From Clostridia bacterium (GTDB lineage Bacteria > Bacillota > Clostridia > Christensenellales > Borkfalkiaceae), in the NCBI GenBank assembly GCA_017621155.1, contig JAGATP010000012.1, forward strand, positions 1-60,544: 60,544 nucleotides of DNA. The letters are read 5' to 3'. Shown here piece by piece: positions 50,853-59,647 of this stretch; positions within the stretch are counted from its first letter, which is position 1; every line of letters starts with the position of its first letter. The position numbers and the translations under genes were made by a program. The notes beneath the pieces are model-generated. The model was given only the letters and a program-made list of their open reading frames with translations, was not told where the DNA came from and did not search any database.

Positions 50853-53801
50853 ATGTTCAAAAAAACGAAACTGTGGCGTGGACTCACTGCTTTGTTTGCA
50901 TTTTTGACGGCGCTGTTTCTCGTTCTGACCAACCTTGGTGATCGCTATGCCGGATTTATCAACGATCGATTCGGCATTGTTCCTCCGACCATCGAAACGA
51001 ACGAAGAGACGGAGTATTTCAAAAGTGCATACGGTGCGCTCAACGCCGAAAACTGTGCTAAACTGATTGCCGATGAAAACGCGTTCAACGTTCAGGCAAT
51101 GGAAGAGGGCGCTGTTCTTCTTCGCAACGAAAGGGGCACGCTTCCCTTGAAGGAATCCGAGAGGGGACTTACCTTCTTTGGAAACAACGTGGCAAACCCC
51201 GTGTACGCGACGAACGGCGGCGGCTCTTCCTTTAAAGCTTCGCGCGGCGGCTCTCTTTACGACGCCTTCAAGGGCGCAGGTTTCAAGATCAACGACACCA
51301 TGTTCAACGCCTATAAAAACAGCGGCGTCAAGAGGGTTTCCTCTTCCGAACCCGGCAAGTCCGACATCGGTGAAGTCGATCAGTCTTTCTATACGGCAGA
51401 GCTCAAAAATTCTTACGCAAACGATTACAACGACGTAGCAGTCGTCCTCTTCACCCGTTACGGCGGTGAAGGCGTTGACCTCGATTCCGTCAAGGACGTG
51501 GACGGCGTTCCTCTTCTTTCCCTTCACAAAGAAGAAGCCGATCTTCTGAAGATGATCAAGGCTTCCGGAAAGTTCAAAAAGACGGTCGTTCTCATCAACT
51601 CTCCTTTCCCGATGGACGTCGAATGGATTGAAGATCCCGCATACGGCGTTGACGCTTGCCTTGCGTTCGGCGCGGCGGGCGATACGGGCTTTATCGGAAT
51701 CGCAAACGTCATGACAGGCAAGGCAGATCCTTCCGGACACCTCTGCGATACCTATGCGACGGATTCTCTTTCCGCTCCCGCCATGAGAAACTTCGGCGAT
51801 TTTACCTATTCCAACCACGCCAAGAAGTACGAGAGGGAATACGTCGTCTACGCCGAGGACATCTACGTCGGATACAAGTACTATGAATCCCGTTATCAGG
51901 ATCAGGTGCTCGGCATCAACAACGCGACCTCTTCCGCAGGCGTGTACGCCTCCAAGAACGGCTGGAATTATGCCGAGGAAATGGCGTATACCTTCGGTTA
52001 CGGACTGACCTATGCGGACTTCACGCAGGAGCTACAGTCCGTCGAATGGAACAAAGACGCGCACGAGCTCGTTGCAAAGGTCAAAGTCACCAACAACGGC
52101 AGCGCGAACTATGCGGGTAAATCCAAGTCTGTCGTTCAGCTGTATGCTTCCCTTCCTTACGAAAAAGGACAGGCGCAAAAGTCTGCCATTCAGCTCATCG
52201 GATTCGGCAAGACGGATTATCTCGCAAAGGGCGAATCGGAAACTGTGGAAGTCAAAGTACACGATTATCTGTTTGCAACCTATGACGAGAACACGCAGAA
52301 CGGAAAAGATACCTCCAAGATGGGCTGCTACGTGTTCGACGAGGGCGACTATTACTTTGCAATTGGCAACGACTCTCACGACGCGCTCAACAACGTATTG
52401 GCAAAGAAAAACGTGAGCGGTCTCTTCGACGAGAAGGGAAATGCCGTTTCGGGAGACAGCGCAAAGGCGGTTATGATCAACCTTGCTTCCAAGGATAACA
52501 CGACTTATGCGACTTCCTTTACGACGGGCGCGGTCGTTTCCAACGCCCTTCAGGAGATCAATTACAACTATTTCGTCAAAGACGCGATCACCTATCTTAC
52601 GAGAGACGATTGGAACACCTACCCGAAGGCTTATACGGGACTTTCCGCAACGGACGAGCTCAAGGTTCTCCTTGCAGGCAAAACGTATGAGAATAAGGGT
52701 GAAACGGATTATAACTCCATCGTTACGGGAAAGGATGCGGGAATCTCCTTCATCGAGATGAAGGGCGTGCCCGCCGACGATGCGAAATGGGATACTTTCG
52801 TGCAGCAGCTCACGACGGCTGATCTTGCGACCATCATCGGCGAGACGATGGGCAACGCGGCGGTCAAGACCGTCAACAAGCCCGCAAACGCGAACACCGA
52901 CGGCCCGAAGGGACTGGGCAGCACTTACGCAAAGGGCGACAAGAGCGGCATCACGCTTTACGTCGACCAGGTCGTCATGTCGTCCACCTTCAACACCGAG
53001 CTTCTCGCAAAACGCGGTTTCTTCTTTGCGGAAGACGCGCTCTACGCGGGATACTCCATGATCTTCGGCCCGGGCGCAGATTGGCACAGAACCCCTTATT
53101 CGGGCAGAAACTCCGAATACTACTCGGAAGACGCCGTGATGTCCTATTACATGGGCGCGGCACAGTGCCGGGCAATGCAGGAAGGCGGGCTTATCTCTGC
53201 AATCAAGCACTTTGTCGGCAACGATATGGAAACCAACCGTCACGGCGTTTCGACGTTTGCGACCGAGCAGGCGTTCCGTGAGGGCTCTCTCCGTTGCTTC
53301 GAGGGCGCGCTTCGCGACGACGTTGGCGGCGCACTCGGTACGATGACCTGCTTCAACCGCGTCGGTGCGACCGCAGGTGCGGCATCCGCTCCCGTCTTAA
53401 AGACGATTCTCCGCGAGGAATGGGGATTCAAAGGGGTCAACCTGACCGACTCTTCCAAGGACGCTTCCGATTACGTTCATACGAAGGAGTGCGTCATCAA
53501 CGGAACGGATATGTTCAACAACGACGCGGACAGAAAAGCTGAGCTGACTTCCATTGTCAAACAGGAGAAGGAAGGCAACATCCTTTCCGCAATGCAGACC
53601 ATCAACAAGCATTATTACTATGCTTACGTCAACTCCAACCTCATCAACGGTCTCGCGCCTCATGTCGAGGTTCAGGACTTCGTTCCTTGGTGGAAGATGG
53701 CGCTTCGCGCTGCCGATTGGACGCTTGGCGTACTGACGGTTGCATCCGCTGCGATCTTCGTCATCAGCGCTTATATCGTAAAAAAGGAGGACGTGGCATG
53801 A
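50853..53801 (+). CDS. Membrane-anchored GH3-family glycoside hydrolase 5, swapped domain order
   Basis: A 982-aa paralogue of GH3-4 with membrane segments at both ends (about residues 8-30, and ADWTLGVLTVASAAIFVISAYIV). The order is GH3 C-domain (EEGAVLLRNERGTLPL), fibronectin-like domain and TIM barrel. Barrel motifs: NTDGPKG, HRTPYSGRNSEYYSED, KHFVGNDMETNRHG and nucleophile Asp866 in NLTDSSKD. The KHFALN segment is altered (KHFVGN), and Ser follows the nucleophile in place of an aromatic residue. AAAGGAG precedes the ATG. The stop overlaps the next start (ATGA). Confidence 0.9.
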   Translation: MFKKTKLWRGLTALFAFLTALFLVLTNLGDRYAGFINDRFGIVPPTIETNEETEYFKSAYGALNAENCAKLIADENAFNVQAMEEGAVLLRNERGTLPLKESERGLTFFGNNVANPVYATNGGGSSFKASRGGSLYDAFKGAGFKINDTMFNAYKNSGVKRVSSSEPGKSDIGEVDQSFYTAELKNSYANDYNDVAVVLFTRYGGEGVDLDSVKDVDGVPLLSLHKEEADLLKMIKASGKFKKTVVLINSPFPMDVEWIEDPAYGVDACLAFGAAGDTGFIGIANVMTGKADPSGHLCDTYATDSLSAPAMRNFGDFTYSNHAKKYEREYVVYAEDIYVGYKYYESRYQDQVLGINNATSSAGVYASKNGWNYAEEMAYTFGYGLTYADFTQELQSVEWNKDAHELVAKVKVTNNGSANYAGKSKSVVQLYASLPYEKGQAQKSAIQLIGFGKTDYLAKGESETVEVKVHDYLFATYDENTQNGKDTSKMGCYVFDEGDYYFAIGNDSHDALNNVLAKKNVSGLFDEKGNAVSGDSAKAVMINLASKDNTTYATSFTTGAVVSNALQEINYNYFVKDAITYLTRDDWNTYPKAYTGLSATDELKVLLAGKTYENKGETDYNSIVTGKDAGISFIEMKGVPADDAKWDTFVQQLTTADLATIIGETMGNAAVKTVNKPANANTDGPKGLGSTYAKGDKSGITLYVDQVVMSSTFNTELLAKRGFFFAEDALYAGYSMIFGPGADWHRTPYSGRNSEYYSEDAVMSYYMGAAQCRAMQEGGLISAIKHFVGNDMETNRHGVSTFATEQAFREGSLRCFEGALRDDVGGALGTMTCFNRVGATAGAASAPVLKTILREEWGFKGVNLTDSSKDASDYVHTKECVINGTDMFNNDADRKAELTSIVKQEKEGNILSAMQTINKHYYYAYVNSNLINGLAPHVEVQDFVPWWKMALRAADWTLGVLTVASAAIFVISAYIVKKEDVA

Positions 53802-54187
53802 AAAAATTCTTTGCGGACAGAACGGTAGGCTTTTGGCTCGGGCTTGCGGGAGCGGCGCTTGCGCTCGTTTCCGATCTCGTATGGTTGATCATCGATCATG
53901 CGGACAGAACCTTCGATCTTTTGGCATTCATTCTCATTTTGGTAGGAGCGCTTTCCTTTGCGCTCGTCGTCTTCACGAAGTTTGAGTTTGCGCCCATCCT
54001 CCCCGCTATTTTTCTCAGCGTGGGACAGGCGCTCGCTTTGAACGTCATTCTTCCCTCCGTATCCGATCTTTGGAACGGCGTCAACTTCATCGGCGGCAAC
54101 GGCGTTTTGGGTGCGATCTTTGCGGTGATTTTCATCGTCTGCACCGTTCTTGAAATCGTCAGCTGTTTCATGAAGGAAAGAAAATAA
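53798..54187 (+). CDS. Small 4-TM membrane protein coupled to GH3-5
   Basis: A 129-aa protein, same length and layout as the protein after GH3-4, with the conserved loop LPSVSDLWNGVNFIGGNGV. The ATG lies in the last codons of GH3-5 (4-base overlap) with AAGGAGG upstream. The three GH3/4-TM pairs imply that the products act together in the membrane; this is inferred from position and repetition. Confidence 0.82.
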   Translation: MKKFFADRTVGFWLGLAGAALALVSDLVWLIIDHADRTFDLLAFILILVGALSFALVVFTKFEFAPILPAIFLSVGQALALNVILPSVSDLWNGVNFIGGNGVLGAIFAVIFIVCTVLEIVSCFMKERK

Positions 54188-54200
54188 CCCAAGACAAAAG

Positions 54201-54224
54201 GGCGGAGCTCGTCTCCGCCTTCTT
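54201..54224 (+). terminator. Terminator after GH3-5 unit
   Basis: GGCGGAG (54201-54207) and CTCCGCC (54213-54219), followed by TTCTT. Marks the right end of the GH3 region. Confidence 0.75.
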
Positions 54225-54237
54225 GCGCGTGAAATCC

Positions 54238-54266
54238 TTGACAAACGAAGGACGGTAGTTTATAAT
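54238..54266 (+). promoter_or_regulatory. Consensus promoter for the polytopic membrane protein
   Basis: TTGACA (54238-54243), 17-bp spacer, TATAAT (54261-54266): a perfect housekeeping promoter without the direct repeats, so outside the LytTR regulon. Confidence 0.88.
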
Positions 54267-54306
54267 AAAGGACACCAATTGATTGCATGGGCAGGAAGGT
54301 CAAAGG

Positions 54307-55887
54307 ATGCGGAACAAAGAAAAACTTTTCAATTTGACGATAACGGGAACGTTTGCCTTTTCGGCATTTGCATTTTCACTGTTTACCGCGAGGTCGGTTT
54401 ATTTTCTTTATCAATTTTCGGGCGCGCTGATTGCCTTTTTCGGCTTTTTGATGCTGTTTTATCGCTTGCGCCTCGTAGATCGCCTTGCGGAGTTTTCCGT
54501 TCCCGAGGCGATCGTCTCTTCGCTATTGACGTATTTCTCCCTCAACCTTATGGTGGAATACGCCGTTTGGACGTGGTGGAAGGCATTTCTGTTGGAGTGT
54601 GCCGCCGTTCCTTTTCTCTTTGCTCTCTATTACCTCATTTTCCGCTATCTGAAGAAACGCAGTTTTTTTCGTCTCTGTTCGCGAACGGAATTTTTTGTCT
54701 TCGGTATTTTATCGTTTGCCGTGCTCGTGCTTCTCTCTTTGCTCTATCAAAAGACGTACGTCTTTTTCATGGGCAAGAAATCGTATGATATTCTCTATAC
54801 GACGGATTCGGGAGCGATCTACTTTGAAAATTCCTTCCTTAATTTTACTTCCGCCGAAAACGATATCCGACAGCCTTATTATGCCATGATTTCCCTTCCG
54901 TTCGCCGTTTTGGCAAAGGGAGTCGCGCTCCTGTTTCCGGGGTATGTTCACGCTTATGCCATCGGCTTGCAGTTCGTGCAGTGGCTTGTCGTCGTGGCAG
55001 AAGGCTATATGCTGCTTTCCGTTTGCAAAATCCGATCGGGTTTTGCAAGGTATGCCTTTATGGCGATGTGGCTTTTTTCCTATTGTCAGTTCTTTTTCGT
55101 CCTGTTAATCGAACAGTACGTCTTTGGCGTGTTTTATCTTCTTCTGACCGTTTTTTTGGTGGTAAAAGGGGAGGGTGCGGCTTTGCCCGTTTGTGCGCTT
55201 TCCGCAGGCGGGCTTTTGACGAGCCTCGCCCTCGCGCCTTTTGTCGTCTTTCGGAGGAAATGCACGGTAGAAAAAGTGTTGAAAAGAGGAGTCGGCGGGC
55301 TTTGCTATGTCCTGTTATTCCTCGCCGTTTCGGGACAGTTTTCACAGTTGTCACCCGATTTTCTCGAATACTGCTTCTCTCAGTACGGGGGATTCGTCAA
55401 GAATTCCGTTATCGAGAATTTGCAGCAATATACACACTTTGTTGCCAATCTCTTCCTGCCTTCGGAGTCGGACTGCGTGTTTGAAGGATTATATCGCTAT
55501 ATTCTTCTGCCCGTCACGTCCTTCCGCTTTGAGGGAATTGTTCTTTTCCTCCTTGCGGCAATTTCCTTTTTTTGCGTCAGGAAAAATCGTTTGGCGCAAA
55601 TTGCCGCCTATTGGATCGCATTCAGCTTTGTGCTGTTCGTCTTTGCGGGATATGGCACGGCGGAAAACGGACTCATTCTGTACTCTCACTATTTCGGTTG
55701 GGCGTTTCTCCTTTTGTACGCCCTGGCGATTCAGAAGCTTTGCGCCCGTTGGAAAAAGAGGGGAGAGGTCGTTTGCGGCTCGGTGATTTCGATTTTTGCG
55801 GCGGGAGCGTTGGTTTGTTCCGTGTATTCCCTTTCCCGAATTTTGCTCACCGTTGCCCATTATTATCCCGGCCCGTTGATGAACTGA
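54307..55887 (+). CDS. Polytopic membrane protein, possible GT-C type glycosyltransferase
   Basis: A 526-aa protein with about 11-13 hydrophobic segments. A first long non-membrane loop carries DILYTTDSGAIYFENSFLNFTSAENDIRQPYYAMISLPF, with acidic residues after an early helix as in GT-C glycosyltransferases that use lipid-linked sugars. No definite family motif recognised, so this assignment is tentative. The ATG at 54307 has AGGAAGG 8 bases upstream; a TTG 24 bases earlier is the frame's first start. Monocistronic, between its own promoter and a strong terminator. Confidence 0.7.
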   Translation: MRNKEKLFNLTITGTFAFSAFAFSLFTARSVYFLYQFSGALIAFFGFLMLFYRLRLVDRLAEFSVPEAIVSSLLTYFSLNLMVEYAVWTWWKAFLLECAAVPFLFALYYLIFRYLKKRSFFRLCSRTEFFVFGILSFAVLVLLSLLYQKTYVFFMGKKSYDILYTTDSGAIYFENSFLNFTSAENDIRQPYYAMISLPFAVLAKGVALLFPGYVHAYAIGLQFVQWLVVVAEGYMLLSVCKIRSGFARYAFMAMWLFSYCQFFFVLLIEQYVFGVFYLLLTVFLVVKGEGAALPVCALSAGGLLTSLALAPFVVFRRKCTVEKVLKRGVGGLCYVLLFLAVSGQFSQLSPDFLEYCFSQYGGFVKNSVIENLQQYTHFVANLFLPSESDCVFEGLYRYILLPVTSFRFEGIVLFLLAAISFFCVRKNRLAQIAAYWIAFSFVLFVFAGYGTAENGLILYSHYFGWAFLLLYALAIQKLCARWKKRGEVVCGSVISIFAAGALVCSVYSLSRILLTVAHYYPGPLMN

Positions 55888-55918
55888 TCACCAGCGATCC
55901 ATACCGAAAAAGAGGATA

Positions 55919-55961
55919 GGACAGCCCCTGACTTTGAAACAAAGTCGGGGGCTGTCCTTTT
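55919..55961 (+). terminator. Terminator of the polytopic membrane protein gene
   Basis: A long stem: GGACAGCCCC(T)GACTTTG (from 55919) with CAAAGTCGGGGGCTGTCC (to 55957), loop AAA, then TTTT. Confidence 0.9.
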
Positions 55962-55964
55962 GCG

Positions 55965-55998
55965 AAAAGGGGGGCGGCAAAGCTTGCTTTGCCGCCCC
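55965..55998 (-). terminator. Terminator of groESL
   Basis: GGGGCGGCAAAGC and GCTTTGCCGCCCC (55971-55983 and 55986-55998) form a very stable hairpin. Read on the minus strand it is followed by TTTT, ending the groEL message. Confidence 0.8.
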
Positions 55999-56039
55999 TC
56001 GCGATTTGAATGAAGCTCAAATTAAGTGTTCGGTTTGGA

Positions 56040-57960
<1,921 letters not shown>

Positions 57961-58007
57961 AAATCATCCTCCATAAATTTTACGACGAATGTTTTTCGTT
58001 CCTCTTT

Positions 58008-58036
58008 ATTATAAACAGTTCGGACGGGAAATCAAA
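58008..58036 (-). promoter_or_regulatory. Promoter of groESL
   Basis: On the minus strand, TATAAT (58008-58013) with TTTGAT/TTGATT at 16-17 bp upstream (58030-58036). No CIRCE inverted repeat (TTAGCACTC-N9-GAGTGCTAA) and no CtsR-type GGTCAAA pair is seen between here and the groS start. Confidence 0.6.
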
Positions 58037-58088
58037 CAGGAAAAGAAAAGTTTTTTGGAAAAAATTGCCGCCTTTTTTTCGGAAGGCA

Positions 58089-58117
58089 TTGCAATTTTTT
58101 CCTCCATGTGGTAAAAT
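58089..58117 (+). promoter_or_regulatory. Promoter for dCMP deaminase unit
   Basis: TTGCAA (58089-58094), 17-bp spacer, TAAAAT (58112-58117), 25 bases before the gene start. Confidence 0.65.
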
Positions 58118-58142
58118 GTAAAAAAAGGACAGAGGAACGCAT

Positions 58143-58601
58143 ATGGATAAATGGGATTTGCGCTTTATGGGGCTTGCCGAAACGGTAGGAAGTTGGTCCA
58201 GCTGTTTTCAGGACAATCGCCATGTCGGCGCGGTGATCGTCAAGGGGAAGCGGGTCATGACGACGGGCTACAACGGTGCGCCCGCCGGAATTAAGAGCTG
58301 CAAGGAAAAGGGGGAGTGCCTTCGGAGAAAACTCGGCATTCCCAGCGGCACGCAGCATGAGCTTTGCTATGCCGTCCACGCCGAGCAAAATGCCATCATT
58401 CAGGCGGCGAAGTATGGAATCTGCGTCGAAGGCGCAACCTTATATTGCACCCATCAGCCCTGCGTCATCTGCGCGAAGATGATCATCAATGCGGGGATTT
58501 CCCGCGTCGTGTATAAATATGGCTATCCCGACGCCTTTTCGCTGCAACTGTTTGCGGAGGCGGGCGTAGCGCTTGAAAAATTCGAGGAGGAAACAAAATG
58601 A
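58143..58601 (+). CDS. dCMP/cytidine deaminase-family protein (ComEB-like)
   Basis: A 152-aa zinc deaminase. The zinc ligands and catalytic Glu are in HAEQNAI and PCVICAKM, with N-terminal GAVIVKGKRVMTTGYNGAPAG typical of deoxycytidylate deaminases. It is expected to convert dCMP to dUMP for dTTP synthesis. It overlaps the cyclophilin gene by 4 bases (ATGA). Confidence 0.92.
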   Translation: MDKWDLRFMGLAETVGSWSSCFQDNRHVGAVIVKGKRVMTTGYNGAPAGIKSCKEKGECLRRKLGIPSGTQHELCYAVHAEQNAIIQAAKYGICVEGATLYCTHQPCVICAKMIINAGISRVVYKYGYPDAFSLQLFAEAGVALEKFEEETK

Positions 58602-59125
58602 ACCCGATTGTCACCTTTGAAATGGAAAACGGCAAAATCTTCAAGGCGGAGCTTTATCCCGAAAAAGCACCCAACACGGTCAACAACTTCGTCGCTCTTG
58701 TGGGTCACGGATTTTACGACGGACTGACCTTTCACAGAGTCATCGAAGGCTTTATGATTCAGGGGGGAGACCCCGTCGGCAACGGTACGGGCGGGCCGGG
58801 CTATGGCATCCGCGGCGAGTTCTATGCCAACGGATTTGAAAAGAACGACGTCAAGCATTTGCGTGGCGTCCTCTCCATGGCAAGGGCGATGAATCCCGAT
58901 TCCGCAGGCTCGCAGTTCTTCATCATGCACCAAAATTCCGCTCACCTCGACGGGCAATACGCCGCCTTTGGCAAGATTATCGAGGGGATGGAAGTCGTGG
59001 ACGAAATCGCAACGACGAGAACGGATTTCCGCGATAAGCCCTTGAAGGCGCAGGTCATGAAAAAGGTCAAGGTCGAAACCTTCGGCGAAACTTATCCCGA
59101 GCCGAAAAAGACGTCCAGATTTTGA
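58598..59125 (+). CDS. Peptidyl-prolyl cis-trans isomerase, cyclophilin type
   Basis: A 175-aa cytoplasmic cyclophilin with no signal peptide. Core motifs: FYDGLTFHRVIEGFMIQGGDPVGNGTGGPGYGIRGEF and SMARAMNPDSAGSQFFIMH, including the catalytic Arg of FHRV and the QFFI strand. GAGG upstream of the ATG lies within the deaminase gene. Confidence 0.95.
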   Translation: MNPIVTFEMENGKIFKAELYPEKAPNTVNNFVALVGHGFYDGLTFHRVIEGFMIQGGDPVGNGTGGPGYGIRGEFYANGFEKNDVKHLRGVLSMARAMNPDSAGSQFFIMHQNSAHLDGQYAAFGKIIEGMEVVDEIATTRTDFRDKPLKAQVMKKVKVETFGETYPEPKKTSRF

Positions 59126-59134
59126 GGTGCTCGC

Positions 59135-59410
59135 ATGAAAGATTATGAAAAGCGCGAAATAGAGGCTTTGCCCGAACGGTACAGGACGGTCGGCGCGTGG
59201 ACGTATTTCGGTTGGACGATCGCCTTTTCCATTCCGGTCATCGGCTTTATTCTCCTCATCATTACCGCTTGCGGCGCGCTCGGCGGAAGCAACGTCAATG
59301 TCAGGAGCTTTGCCCGTTCTTATTTTTGCGTCTCAATTATCGTTTTTGTCGTCCTTTTGATTCTGATCTTTACGGGGGCGATATACGCCATCGTCGGGCC
59401 GCAGTCTTAG
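59135..59410 (+). CDS. Small two-TM membrane protein, function unknown
   Basis: A 91-aa protein with a charged N-terminus (MKDYEKREIEALPERYRTVG) and two hydrophobic segments (about residues 24-48 and 62-85). Such proteins are common in Clostridia and have no assigned role. It starts 9 bases after the cyclophilin stop, with GAGGTG upstream, so it is the last gene of the deaminase unit. Confidence 0.7.
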   Translation: MKDYEKREIEALPERYRTVGAWTYFGWTIAFSIPVIGFILLIITACGALGGSNVNVRSFARSYFCVSIIVFVVLLILIFTGAIYAIVGPQS

Positions 59411-59465
59411 CGCATCGAGAGAGGAAGCGCTTCGCTTTTTTGGCAAGTTTTTTGAGTAAACAATG

Positions 59466-59502
59466 ATAGCCCTTCTGCAAATTCCATTGCAGAGGGGCTT
59501 TC
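59466..59502 (+). terminator. Terminator before the ABC transporter gene
   Basis: AGCCCTTCTGCAA (59468-59480) pairs with TTGCAGAGGGGCTT (59487-59500, one bulge) and is followed by TTCC. The rest of the 237-bp gap holds only the promoter. Confidence 0.7.
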
Positions 59503-59608
59503 CTTACGCTGTTCGAAGGCAAATGACGGGATGTGAAAAAATATTTGAAAATGGATAAAATTTTCTTTGAATTTTCATAGAAAAGTTGATTTCATTTCGG
59601 GCAAAGTG

Positions 59609-59617
59609 TGTTATAAT
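59609..59617 (+). promoter_or_regulatory. Extended -10 promoter for the ABC transporter
   Basis: TGTTATAAT (59609-59617) is an extended -10. A -35 is poor (TTTCAT at 16 bp). Confidence 0.6.
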
Positions 59618-59647
59618 GTATGTGTATAAAATTCTCAGAGGCTGAAA

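Noticed and set aside
46728..53801. GH3-4 and GH3-5 as decayed copies
   Set aside because: Both are full length and keep the nucleophile Asp, ribosome sites, promoter/operator (shared for GH3-5) and coupled partner genes.
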